Source: Karalla daura | Lineage: Eukaryota > Chordata > Actinopteri > Chaetodontiformes > Leiognathidae | Reading direction: 5' to 3' | Assembly (NCBI GenBank): GCA_029224185.1 | Contig: CM055201.1 | Coordinates: forward strand, 22,302,491-22,366,490 | DNA length: 64,000 nt | In this document: positions 1 to 14,470 of the stretch, in pieces | How the letters are laid out: each line of letters opens with the position of its first letter | Position numbering within the stretch: the stretch's first letter is position 1 | The notes under the pieces: generated by a model | Databases searched by the model: none | What the model was told of the DNA's origin: nothing | What the model saw: the letters and a program-made list of their open reading frames with translations, nothing else | Position numbers and translations under genes: made by a program

Positions 1-118
1 GTCTGTCTCTGACTAGAGGGAGGTCTGTCTCTGACCAGAGGGAGGTCTGTCTCTGACTAGAGGGAGGTCTGGCTCTGACCAGAGGGAGGTGTGGGCTCTG
101 ACTAGAGGGAGGTCTGGG
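1..118. repeat. 22-bp minisatellite
   Basis: About five tandem copies of a 22-bp unit of the form GTCTGTCTCTGACYAGAGGGAG, alternating between ACTAG and ACCAG variants. It would lie in clip1 intron 2 or further. Confidence 0.85.
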
Positions 119-309
119 TCCTAATGCCTCACCCTGCAGAGGGTTCTGCTCAGGCCTCAGGTCTCCTATGCTTTGTTTGTTTTTTGGACTCTTGTTTGAT
201 GTTTTATATTGTACATGTGATATATGTACATATGACATCTGGGAAATTTTCAGCTGTTGTACAGAACAATATCCCCTAGTGAAGTACTCTGAGGGACGGA
301 GCTTCGTAC

Positions 310-418
310 CGCTGGATGGAGACGTCTTGGCCGGGGCCCCCGAGGGCCGGGCGATCTTACTCGGGGGCTTCAGGCCGCTGACTTTGGCCGGAGCGCTAGT
401 GGCTCCTGGTTTGTCCAT
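310..418 (-). CDS. clip1: Probable first coding exon of CLIP1 (CLIP-170), N-terminus only
   Basis: Read on the minus strand from an ATG at 418, the frame gives MDKPGATSAPAKVSGLKPPS followed by KIARPSGAPAKTSPSS. The SGLKPPxKI...P block with Pro/Ser/Thr-rich spacing resembles the start of CLIP-170 family proteins, which begin with a short SGLK(A/P)P segment before the first CAP-Gly domain. CLIP-170 tracks microtubule plus ends. A possible acceptor lies just upstream (AG near 435) and a possible donor GT at 309-308; the frame stays open beyond it, so the exon end is uncertain. The CAP-Gly domains would lie to the left of the window. In human, CLIP1 sits near HCAR1 and DENR on 12q24.31, which supports the call. 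The homology is short and from memory. Confidence 0.5.
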
Positions 419-439
419 GGTGATGGAGGTGGGGGGGGA

Positions 440-1335
440 CTAGGCCTTCCCCACCCCCCCAAAACGGCCCAATGTGAGAGGAGGGAGCTGCAAAAGGCAG
501 AGAAGACCAAGAATCACCAAAATTAAATCAATAAACAAAATAAATGTCATTAATTAATTGAAACTGGAATGAAATAAAGGCATTTGTTATTAAATGTGTC
601 ATTAATTCACTAAATTCATTTTAAGTTGAAAAAAAAACACATTCTTTTTTCACAATTTAATGTACTGTTTCATGGTCCTTGTGTTGTTAATCTGGTTTGG
701 ATGTTTGTTTAGTTGACAGACATAAAGTACAAACCATAAAACCAAAATAACCTAGTTCTTGTAATGAACTCAGAATAGTTGCTGCATGTCTCAAAGATCT
801 TTAGATCAGCTGTAATATAATGAAAATTGATAAAAATAGCAGAAATATTCACCATCGTAATCATAACAGAATAAGCCTTTATTCTAGACGAGGACAGTTC
901 AATAAGAAAACAGTATTCATTTTCAAATTCAATGTTATTAATAATACTAAAAGCAATGCTAGAACTGTGACTATCAATAATAACAACAATAACAAATCAG
1001 TAATTAGGCCTAAAAGCTTTAAACAACTGAAGCGACATCTGACATAAAACCTTCAAACACTTCTCTGGTCTCACACGTTTTATCTTAAATTCTGCAGCTG
1101 TGGTCAGTTTCTTAGTGGATAAATCCATGAATGTTTGGCTGCATTTACTCCCGTGTCTACTGGTTATGTAGCATCAGCATCAAATGGTTCAGACAGACAA
1201 AGTGTCTGTAGTAGGAACAATGGAGTGTCACAAACGGTGTTGTTCTGTAGTGGTAGTGCTTTAGTTGCTCCATGATGTCAGTGTGATGATGCATACTGCA
1301 GGGCAGGGCTGGGTCTGTGTAGCGGAGGCCTCGTT
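440..1335. other. AT-rich non-coding stretch
   Basis: No convincing exon. The stretch has A/T-rich unique sequence with several poly-A/T runs. If clip1 is correctly called, this belongs to its first intron. Confidence 0.5.
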
Positions 1336-1435
1336 GTCATGGAGCTAGTTCTGACTGACCATCAGGGTGTAGGAGTGCTGCTGAGGCCGGCCGGCCTCCA
1401 CACGCCTCACCCTGCTACAGCAGCAGTGGAACATC

Positions 1436-2010
1436 AAGACGCTGTGCAGCTCCTACTGCCTGTCTCACTGCCTCAGACCACTGTCTCACTCCACTGTCTC
1501 AGCCCACTGCCTCACCCTACTGTCTCATCCCACTGCCTCACCCCACTGCCTCACCCTACTGTCTCACCCCACTGTCTCACCCCACTGCCTCACCCCACTG
1601 TCTCACCCCACTGCCTCACCCCACTGTCTCAGCCCACTGCCTCACCCCACTGCCTCACCCTACTGTCTCACCCCACTGCCTCACCCCACTGCCTCAGCCC
1701 ACTGCCTCACCCTACTGTCTCACCCCACTGCCTCACCCTACTGTCTCATCCCACTGCCTCACCCTACTGTCTCACCCCACTGCCTCACCCTACTGCCTCA
1801 GCCCATTGTCTCACCCCACTGCCTCACCCTACTGTCTCACCCCACTGCCTCACCCCACTGTCTCACCCCACTGCCTCAGCCCACTCTGACCCCACTGCCT
1901 CACCTCAGTGCCGCACCCCACTGTCTCACCCCACTGCCTCACCCCACTGTCTCACCCCACTGCCTCACCTCAATGCCACACCCCACTGTCTCACCCGACT
2001 GTCTCAGCCG
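1436..2010. repeat. 12-bp minisatellite (CACTGYCTCACC)
   Basis: Nearly 50 tandem copies of a 12-bp unit CACTGCCTCACC/CACTGTCTCACC with sporadic CAGC variants. Because the unit is a multiple of three and lacks stops, it is open for over 200 codons in one frame, but the translation is only a repeat of Pro/His/Thr/Cys and no gene is implied. Confidence 0.9.
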
Positions 2011-2055
2011 GCTCATCACGTCATGACTGGGAGCTGGTCTCACAGCTGAGACACA

Positions 2056-2262
2056 CATGCGCACACACACACACACAGACAGGCAGGCAGACAGACAGAC
2101 ACACACACACAAACACAGAAAGACAGACAGACAGACAGACACAAAGGCAGGTAGACAGGCAGGCCGACAGACACTGACAGACAGACAGCCAGGAAGGCAG
2201 GCAGGCAGACAGACAGACAGACAGGAAGGCAGGCAGGCAGGCAGGCAGGCAGACAGACAGAG
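2056..2262. repeat. CA / GACA / GGCA simple-repeat block
   Basis: Mixed purine-rich microsatellite of (CA)n, (GACA)n and (GGCA)n units; low-complexity, no coding sense. Confidence 0.9.
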
Positions 2263-2452
2263 GCCTGGCTGTGAGGGCTGTGATGCTGATTTTCCACCTC
2301 ACGCTGAAGCAACACATTCCTCGGAGGACGATCAGCTGTTTTCTTCCTGAGCCTGGTGGGTTCTGGCCAGCAGCCGGAGAGGGCTCCCACTCAGTTCATC
2401 ACTCAGATCATTCATCCTGGTTCCCCACACTCAACACTGTGTTGAGAGGGGC

Positions 2453-2642
2453 ACCTGGACCTGGCCCTGGCCCTGGCCCTGGCCCTGGACCTGGCCCTGG
2501 ACCTGGCCCTGGACCTGGACCTGGCCCTGGACCTGGCCCTGGACCTGGCCCTGGACCTGGCCTTTGCCCTGAACCTGGACCTGGACCAGGACCTGGATGT
2601 GGACCAGGACCTGGCCCTGGCCCTGGCCCTGAACCTGGGCCA
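2453..2642. repeat. 6/12-bp CCTGGM minisatellite
   Basis: Tandem CCTGGCCCTGGA-type units. Open frames encoding Gly-Pro or Gln-Val strings are artefacts of the 6-bp period. Confidence 0.9.
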
Positions 2643-3530
2643 CAGGTTCTCTGCTGTTAACATAGAAACTATGGGACGCTAAGTCTGAGCCCAGACTTGG
2701 AGAATATGCTGAAAATACACTGGAATGCATTGAAAACACTTCTCCCTCAGCTGGAGACTGGAAGCGGTCCAGACTGCCCGTGTAAATGACACGTCCACTG
2801 ATTTGTATGTCTTGGCGCTCGCTGCTGAACCACCAGTTTAACCACATTATCTCTAACTAGTTTAACCACCTGTCTGGAAGCATTCCCCAAAAACCCTCAA
2901 TGGCCTGGATCAAAACAATGTGTCTGCAGCTCGATGAGGACGGATCTCTGACCCATGCGGTCTAACCACATTAGAACATCTACTGATGCCCAAAGTTAAA
3001 TCAGCAGTCAGCAATAAGTAGATCAACAAATAACTGGGATCCTTCTGTTCGCGGCCTTGACCTCAACATGGATTTAACCACTTGTTTAAACAGCTGAACT
3101 GCAGTAACTTTAATGGGTTAAAGTTGGTTTAAACACCTTTTTAAGACTTCTTAAAGACCTGATGTCAAGCTGTAATCAGAAACACGTCTCTGACTAAACT
3201 CACTTTATATTCAGGCTATGCTGTTGTGTTTGTTTATTTGTATTTTATATAATAAAGTGAATGTATTCTGTATATGCTACAAAACATGTAAGAATACTTT
3301 TCAGGGCAATAATGTGAATATATTCAGTGTATCAAACAACATGTAATAGTACTTCCCAGGTGCAATTTTCTGTTTTTCCTGAAACTGCTCCTGGAATACA
3401 AACATAATTTCCATGCACCTTCCTTACTGAAGGTAACTTGTGTAACTGAATGTTCTGAATGTTTCCCCACAGGCATAAACAAAGTTCTCTGAATCTGAAT
3501 TACTCTCTCCAGTGAGTCCTGGCTCTGAAA
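2643..3530. other. Unique non-coding sequence with a dispersed-repeat motif
   Basis: No gene recognised. Around 2655 the sequence GTTAACATAGAAACTATGGG starts a motif that recurs near 37,246, 59,525 and 59,752, suggesting a dispersed repeat. The rest is unremarkable. Confidence 0.4.
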
Positions 3531-3699
3531 CACCTGCCCCAAGGCAGCCTCCAGACAGGATGCTGAACACCTCAGCCTGGTTCTTCTCCCCGTAGAACAG
3601 CTCCTGGATGTCTGAGCTCCTCAGGAGCTTCCCTGAGGAGAAGCAACTCCTCCCAGACTGAGTGCTTCACCTCCTTTCTCAGCTCCTCTCATCCCTGTG

Positions 3700-4400
3700 G
3701 AGGAGAAGCACAAGGTGCGTGCTTCCAAACTCAGCCCAGGTAAACAGCAGGTGAAGCCTCGCCTGGCTGTTTGTGCCCCGTTACCTCGGAGCTGCTCGCC
3801 CCGCCCTGCCGGAGCATCCAGACCAAAACAACAAGCACACCCTGAGCTGTCAAACCTCCACACCCCGAGTCTGCTCAGTCTGTGGAAACATCTCGCCCAG
3901 ACACTGTTAGTCTACAGCCTCGGACAGCCACCTCAGCGTCTCGTACGATGGTATAAATGACACCTGGGTCGTTAAAAGAGCGCTAGATGTTGACGCCGGG
4001 CCGTGCCGCGGGTGTTGGGGCTGGGCTGCCTCTACAACTCGGAGCTAGCTCCAGGTTAGCGTCGGCAACCAGCCATCACCTGGAGGCTGCGGTGCTGCTG
4101 GACAGGTGTGTGGAGGGAGGGAGAGGGAGCTTACTTTGTCTGGTCAGGTGAACGGGTCTCGGGTGTGGATGTGGAGCCAGAACACCGGGGTGTGGGAGCA
4201 GCACCTTCCCACCGTTACTCCGCTTCTCCTCCCGTTCGTCCGTTCGTTTCGTCCGCCCGTTACCAGCCCCGCTCTCGCTGACGTCACCATGGGAACTGGC
4301 GCTGCCTTCGAGGCACCGAGTCTGAGCTCGGAAATCACAGCTTCGCTCTCTGGCGAAATACGCACCCGTCTTACTTTTTAAAGGAGCCTTTAAATATATA
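3700..4400. promoter_or_regulatory. CpG-rich promoter-like region with a full CRE, probably clip1
   Basis: The stretch is markedly richer in G+C and CpG than its flanks and contains a palindromic CRE (TGACGTCA) at 4279-4286 followed by CCATGG. Its position upstream of the probable clip1 first coding exon (minus strand, 418) fits a clip1 promoter and untranslated first exon. No TATA box was identified and the direction of transcription is inferred from context only. Confidence 0.4.
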
Positions 4401-4589
4401 AGTAAACAAATAAATGAATAAAAATACAATTTTACCTGGCTCGTCCAACTAACAACAGTTTAGTCGCGACCAAAGATGTGCAGCTGGTCGTAAAAGTTCT
4501 CATTTCTCTCCGATTTTCTGTTACTTATTACAGTTTTTTATTACAGTCAATATCAATATGTTTTAATAATACAATATATTCAGCTATTA

Positions 4590-4593
4590 TTTA

Positions 4594-4641
<48 letters not shown>

Positions 4642-4660
4642 CATATATATATATATTTAC
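4590..4660. repeat. (AT)n microsatellite in AT-rich sequence
   Basis: Over 60 bp of nearly pure AT dinucleotides, followed by ACT/ATT trinucleotide runs to about 4750. The surrounding 4440-5100 is strongly AT-rich and shows no gene. Confidence 0.9.
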
Positions 4661-5099
4661 TGTTTATTATACTGGACACTTACTGTTTATCGTTAATACT
4701 ACTACTACTACTACTATTATTATTAATAATAATAATATTACAATTAATAATATGTTTATTGTTTACTCTCTTTTATATCATCTTTATATGCTGCTGGAGA
4801 CATACATTTCCCTGAGGGACTCATCCCAAAGGAATAATTAAAATTCAGTCTTGTTTCTATAAATTCATTATTATTGTTGTTATTCACGTATTACTAGTTG
4901 GGTTTTTTTTTATTATATTTCATACTATTTTGCTATTACTCATTACACTTATTGTTCTACTAAATACTGTTGACTGTGTTGTGCATAGTGGATGTGATAT
5001 ATATATATTATAATTGTTTTATTTTTCATTTTGATTATTTTATTTCTTAACTAGTTATTAATATCACTGTCTTAATATACTTTACTCATTACTATTATA

Positions 5100-6270
5100 A
5101 TTGGAACATGGAGCCTGGACTCGATGGATGTTATTGCAGAGAGAAGCTAGGAGAGCAGGTGCTGAGCATCCTGGACTGTGGACATCTTCCCCTGAACTGT
5201 TCTGGCTGGATGAAATAATTTCCCTTCCGAAATGAATCCAGTGATTATCTTAAACTTAACACATTTATGCTGAAGCTAAAGCAGATCTGATCGGACAGAA
5301 AGCGGCATGACATACCAGTGAGGACCAGTGAGGACATGGAGGACAGGAGAGAGTCTGCAGCTTCTCAGTTCCTGGTGAAATGTCAGTGTCTGCTCCTGGT
5401 TCTACCTCAGTCTCTGGTTCTTCCTCTGATTCTGGCTCATATCAACCTATCAGGCTGGATGTGGACGCATTGTTCCACGCTGAGGATAAGGAACCAGTCA
5501 GGCAGAGTGATGTGAGACAGCCAATCACATGAAGTTACCTTAAGTCATATAAAGCTGTGTAAAGTCAGCTAAAGTCCCATTCAGCCACGTAAAGTCACCA
5601 CAAGTCACTGTTGATGACGTACGGTCATGTTAAGAGAGGTAATGTCAGTAATCATTCAGGAGAGTGGCAGGTGAGACAATCAGTCAGCCTAAGTGCAGTT
5701 GCCAGATCAGCATGAAAGGAGCCAGATCTGAACAGAAATGGACTGTGGTGTTATATCTATCCAACATCTTGCCCTGTTTGTACCTGTCGATGTCCCAGGG
5801 GTCAGAATTTCTGAAATGGCGTCTGAAGCATGTCTGATGAAACCAGTGTCCCATAGCTTCCACATTTACACACGAGAACAGAGAAAAACTCTTCAAGTCC
5901 CTCTGACACAACGCTGCACATCATCGCGCATCACCATCATAGATTATATAAGGTTACATCAGGTACAGTTTGCATATTGGAAAAAAATGTGACAAAATTT
6001 ACATGCTTCATGTACGCTCTGTTTTAATAGACTTGTACGGTTTAAAAAAACCCTATAAAAGTGTTTATGAAAACACTAAAAAGAGACTTTGGGTTTAAGG
6101 ATTTGCATTTCTGTTAGTGATTATACCGCTGAAATGATCACATTTGTAGCATCTGCTTTTACGGTTTTTCCACGACTGTATCAGAGACATTTAGCCAAAC
6201 GTAATTTGGAAAAGGACACAAGTGCAAAGGTGTAAAAATAAAAAGGACAATCATTCCAAAGCCTGAACTT
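5100..6270. other. Intergenic sequence, nothing recognised
   Basis: Read on both strands; only short open frames without family resemblance. The segment at 5540-5660 has repeated AGTCA-type words (for example TAAAGTCA), probably a degenerate short repeat. Confidence 0.4.
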
Positions 6271-6278
6271 AAGCTTCA

Positions 6279-6284
6279 TTTATT
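6279..6284 (-). promoter_or_regulatory. Candidate polyadenylation signal (AATAAA) for hcar1
   Basis: On the minus strand AATAAA lies about 830 nt beyond the hcar1 stop codon, with no other gene in between. It would define an 0.8-kb 3' UTR running from 7110 to about 6260. Confidence 0.4.
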
Positions 6285-7110
6285 CATTGAAAACAAAATG
6301 TGACAAGATACAAAGACTAGGAATAGAAATGAATTGACCAAAAAAGTAGAACAAAATGTCAGGACATTAAAACATTGGTTTCCAGTTGCAGTACATTAGT
6401 TGTATAGTTGTCATATAGTACCTGTGAATCTCAGCTATCACAGCAAGTCGTAGCAGATTTATGGTTTGTGAGTTAAAGGGAGTGAAGTCATCTAATCTTC
6501 TCTATAGCAGCTACAGAAAATCTCTATCTGCTGTTCATAGTGCACGTGATGGACGATTCAAGCAATGCTGTGAGCCTCTCAGGCTGAGACGGCTGATACG
6601 TAACTTTAGACTCATATATTGGACAGACATCACTTTTACAAGCGTTTGCAGTGCATATTGGACCAGGTTGCTTTGCACATCGAGACGACTTCTGAGTAAA
6701 CACTGCAACTACAAGACACATCTCCACACTACTACACATAAATCCCCAGAGTGACTCAAATACGTTGTTTAGTGGCTCCATACAACTCCTGACATACTCA
6801 GCTTCTTAGTATCGACTCAGTTTTGAATGAGTGAGTGAACGTTACTTAACTTTATGTATTTTTAGCTGATTAGACGAGTGTTCACATATAGTCAACTCAC
6901 CCATTTTGCAGCCACTGAGTCAACGCTAAGACCTCGAGTACCTCAGCTTCCTGGAACCACTCGACGTTAACGTTTTTAGGTTGCTCTGTGGATTTATCGG
7001 CTCCTAAGCTGCCAACTCCCTCCCAATCGCAGCAGAAACACCCCAGGACAGAGCTCGAGTTTTTAAGCCAAGACTTGAGAGTTTTTGCAGTCGTAATGAG
7101 GTTGAGGTTT

Positions 7111-8103
7111 TCATAGCCTCCTACCGTCGACGGTGGAAATGTCGTTCTCGGTCGGCCCGCCCTGCTCCGGCTTCTCCTTCCTCCCCAGCAGTTTGTTCAA
7201 GACCTTCTGGAAAGCTCCGCTGAACGCCGGGCTGGAGAAGTAGTAGACGACGGGGTTGAGGACGCTGTTGAAGTAGGTGAAGCACACCGAGGTGTAGAAG
7301 GCCAGGTTGGCCTCCTCAAAGTACTTGCACTCGTCGTACCAGGCCTTCAGCACCCAGACGGCGATGCGGGAGATGGTGCTGGGGAAGAAGCAGGTGATGA
7401 AGATGAGGGCCACGGCCAGGACGAACTGCACCGCCCGCTTGATCTTCCCCTTCTTGTCCATGGTGCGGTTCCGCAGCTGCCAGGTGATGCGGATGGTGCA
7501 GAAGGCCACGATGGAGGTGGGCAGGAAGAACTGCACCACGTAGAAGGTGTTGTGCCAGGTGGACAGCGGGCTGAAGCCCATGCAGATGTTGAAGCTCTCG
7601 CACTGCGTCCGGTTGCTGTTGTAGAAGAAGTGGTCGTCGGCCAGCAGGTAGCCGGTGGCCAGGAAGATCAGGGCCCACAGGCCCAGGGACACCCACAGGG
7701 CGTAGCCCAGCCCCATCCGGTTGATCCGGCTGCGAGGGTGCACGATCTTGAAGTAGCGGTCCACGGCCACGGCGGTGAGGAAGAAGATGCCGGCGGCGCG
7801 GTTGGCGGCCAGGAGGAAGAGCAGGATGCGGCAGAGCGCGTCGCCGTGCAGCCAGTGCTTCCCCCGCCGGTAGTAGTCGGCTCGGAAGGGCAGGCAGAAG
7901 AGCACGATGGAGTCGGCCACGGCCAGGTGGGTCAGGTACACCGAGTTGGGCTTCCAGGTGTCCATGTGGAAGATGAACATCCAGAGGGCCAGGATGTTCC
8001 CCATCAGGCCGAACATGAACTCCAGGACCAGGATGGGCGGCAGGACCTGGTCCAGGACCGGAGCCTTGAAGGCGCAGCACTCGCCCAGCGCCGACAGGTT
8101 CAT
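7111..8103 (-). CDS. hcar1: Hydroxycarboxylic acid receptor (HCAR1/GPR81-like) GPCR
   Basis: Intronless 330-residue class A GPCR. Visible marks: Asn36 of helix 1 in GNILALW, the helix 2 LAVADS (Asp64), Cys91 for the disulphide, DRYF at 115-118, a CFFPS helix 6 region and NPVVYYF in helix 7. Arg102 in helix 3, in the context LLAANRAAGIFFL, corresponds to the carboxylate-binding arginine of the HCAR family (Arg99 in human HCAR1, Arg111 in HCAR2). Family members are Gi-coupled sensors of lactate, ketone body or related hydroxy acids at the plasma membrane and inhibit lipolysis in mammals; the ligand here cannot be read from sequence. Immediate downstream neighbour of denr, as in human, which separates it from OXER1 or GPR31. 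The gene is far more GC-rich than its flanks. Confidence 0.85.
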   Translation of the reverse strand: MNLSALGECCAFKAPVLDQVLPPILVLEFMFGLMGNILALWMFIFHMDTWKPNSVYLTHLAVADSIVLFCLPFRADYYRRGKHWLHGDALCRILLFLLAANRAAGIFFLTAVAVDRYFKIVHPRSRINRMGLGYALWVSLGLWALIFLATGYLLADDHFFYNSNRTQCESFNICMGFSPLSTWHNTFYVVQFFLPTSIVAFCTIRITWQLRNRTMDKKGKIKRAVQFVLAVALIFITCFFPSTISRIAVWVLKAWYDECKYFEEANLAFYTSVCFTYFNSVLNPVVYYFSSPAFSGAFQKVLNKLLGRKEKPEQGGPTENDISTVDGRRL

Positions 8104-8549
8104 CTCTGGAGGATGCTTAATGAGGCGGGACGGGCCCAGCTCTCGCTCGCTCGCACGCTCCCTCTATTTAGTGTCAACACTGATTACGCCGCAGACCAGG
8201 TGACTCCCGCCGAACCCTATCTGCGCTCATGCAAACCACTCTCAGACAAACACGCATTCACGAGTGGAGCGAAACATCTGTGCGCCGGGCGCTCTCGGCC
8301 CCAGAGGAGGGCAACAACTGTAAATGTTATCAGCCCGGGGGGCCGGGCCTCGTTAGGAAACCTTTATGGCGGGGACTCGGGTTGGGCTCGAGGGGACTGG
8401 GCGAGGACGCCTGCAAAAACAAGCAGCCCGCGGCTGAAAAAAAGTCTGGAGCCTGGAACAGAAACATGCACAAAAGCGAAAAAGCAAAGACAAACTCGGA
8501 GGAAAAACAGAGGACGTGAGGGTACAGGTGAGGTGGGGGAGATCTGAAA

Positions 8550-8555
8550 TTTATT
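8550..8555 (-). promoter_or_regulatory. Candidate polyadenylation signal (AATAAA) for denr
   Basis: AATAAA on the minus strand about 260 nt past the denr stop codon and well short of the hcar1 start, so the two same-strand genes would not overlap. Confidence 0.4.
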
Positions 8556-8811
8556 AGCCTACAGTTTTGCTCGAGTGAAGAACATTTGGGAGGATTCACG
8601 CCATACCACACCTTTGGCAAAACGAGAGAAAAGCAGCTAGGAACTAAAAAAAGAAACAAACAAAAGAGGTGCCAAGTGAGTGGCTGAGTCCGCAGCTTTC
8701 TTTATGAACAGTAAATAAAATCGGTATAAAATGACGTAATGTGTACATTTGGCCAGGCTGAGGCGCTGTCTGCAGGTCACGTCCGCGTCGGTAAAAGTGC
8801 ATATTTGGTCT

Positions 8812-12798
<3,987 letters not shown>

Positions 12799-13399
12799 CT
12801 ACAAGAAAAACAATTAATAGAGAAATGAGGTGTAAAATGATGCAGATAAAACACAGTCAGGGAAACATCACGCCTATAAGGAATCATTGCCACAGCCAGA
12901 TATTACTTTACAAAGTCCCGGTTATGGGATAAATGTTCTATTGTGGGGACAAGAGGCAGGTTGGAGGTGAGCAGACAGAATGTCGTGGTACTAGCAGCAT
13001 GTCTGATTGTTGTGCAGTGACAATACAGAGCTTCCTATTCTGCTGTAGAATGAGCCAAGCTGCAGCCAGTGTTTCATCATGCCCGGGCCCTGCACCTGTG
13101 CAGCCTCACCTGCAGCTGGTTCACATCCAAACACTACAACAATCCAAAATAGACATTCACAAGTCCATGCCAGATGAGCTATTTTAATACTCAGACCAAT
13201 GCATAGATGGACCAGTCAGCAGATTTAGCTCCAGCTGGCTAACACATGGAAGCTGTGCGGCATTAACTTAACAGTTTATTTGCAAAACTGTGATTTTCTG
13301 GTCTCAGTCAGAGTGCTCATGTAATGAGCCTGGAGACCTGAGTGAACATTACAGGAGAGACGTCTCCAAACCAGCGGATTCATTCATCAGGACTCATCC

Positions 13400-14200
13400 A
13401 GCTGACACCGTCAGCTTTTAGCTTAGCATGACATGGAGCTAACAAGCTAACTAGGAACAGGTGGGAGGACGTGTCGAGCTACCTACCCCGCGAAATATAC
13501 TTCTTAAAACTGCTGTCTGTTCAGAGGAGCCGCTCGCATTATTGACTTTAGTTTGACGTGAGAAAGAGCATTCTTGGAGAATAAGGCTGGAGTTCGGCGT
13601 ACTTGGAGCACGCCTGGGGAGGAGCTTCTTGTTCTAGTTGTTGTGGCGGATTCACACAGCGATTCACGCCCCGCAGCGACGCCTGGCGAGCGGAGGGATA
13701 GCAACAGTCCGAAGATGACACGTTTTTTTAAAAAACATTTTTTATATTCATACAACCATACAAAAATGTTACATATTTCTGTTCGAAATAGATTCATACC
13801 TGTATTTACAGAAAAAAGAGAAGAAAAACAAAAAATACAAATTTGTTGAGGTCCGTCCTCGTGACGTCCCTGCCGTTTTCCGTTCTTCAGTGACGTCATC
13901 ACGTTCAAAAAGTTTAACTCTCCTGGAGCTAACGTTAGCCTGAAGTTTCACTTTCCAAGCTACTTTTCTGTCATTTCACGAATGTATTTTCAATGATTTT
14001 TAACCGATTGCTCTATCCGTTTGCCCCCTTGACTCCTGACGGTTGTTTTACCTTCAAAGAAGAATAAACGTAGTTGACATCCTCAACATGCAGCATCAGT
14101 AGCTGTGAAGGAACCTAACACTGAACCTCTGGAGGTTTGTGAAGAGAAGCAGATGAGATGAGGATTAAATGATACTCTCTGGTTTAACTGCTACGATGTA
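13400..14200. promoter_or_regulatory. Shared (divergent) promoter region of denr and ccdc62
   Basis: denr (minus) and ccdc62 (plus) diverge from this stretch. It contains a full palindromic CRE TGACGTCA at 13891-13898 and another CGTGACGTC word at 13859, and is locally CpG-rich around 13,600-13,700. A possible denr untranslated exon lies near 13,450-13,500 (minus, GT at the exon end in TACCTACC, i.e. GGTAGGTA). Start sites are not determined. Confidence 0.5.
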
Positions 14201-14470
14201 ATGGACGGGGGGAGGAGACAGACCCCTCCAAATGGAAAAGCTTCGTCCTGTTCCCCCTGGTCAAATGGTAAATATCATATTTACACCAGTTTCTACAACC
14301 AGATCACATCTCTCATCTGTTCATAAACTACTGTATTGTAGATATCTCAGCTGAGCTCTGGCACAGCACTCCAGTCAAACAGGTGGGAGTTATTTCACTT
14401 ATTCCTTTCATTCTTACCAGACGTGTTGTTGGGTTTTCTGATTTGGATCCTTACGCCACTCTTCAGAAGC

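Noticed and set aside
1339..2049. Long open frame of 236 codons over the CACTGCCTCACC repeat
   Set aside because: Pure 12-bp tandem repeat; openness follows from the period and lack of stop words, no homology and no splice context.
7316..8547. Long frames overlapping hcar1 in other frames (254 and 331 codons)
   Set aside because: High GC at third positions of hcar1 removes stops from the antisense and shifted frames; no family features.
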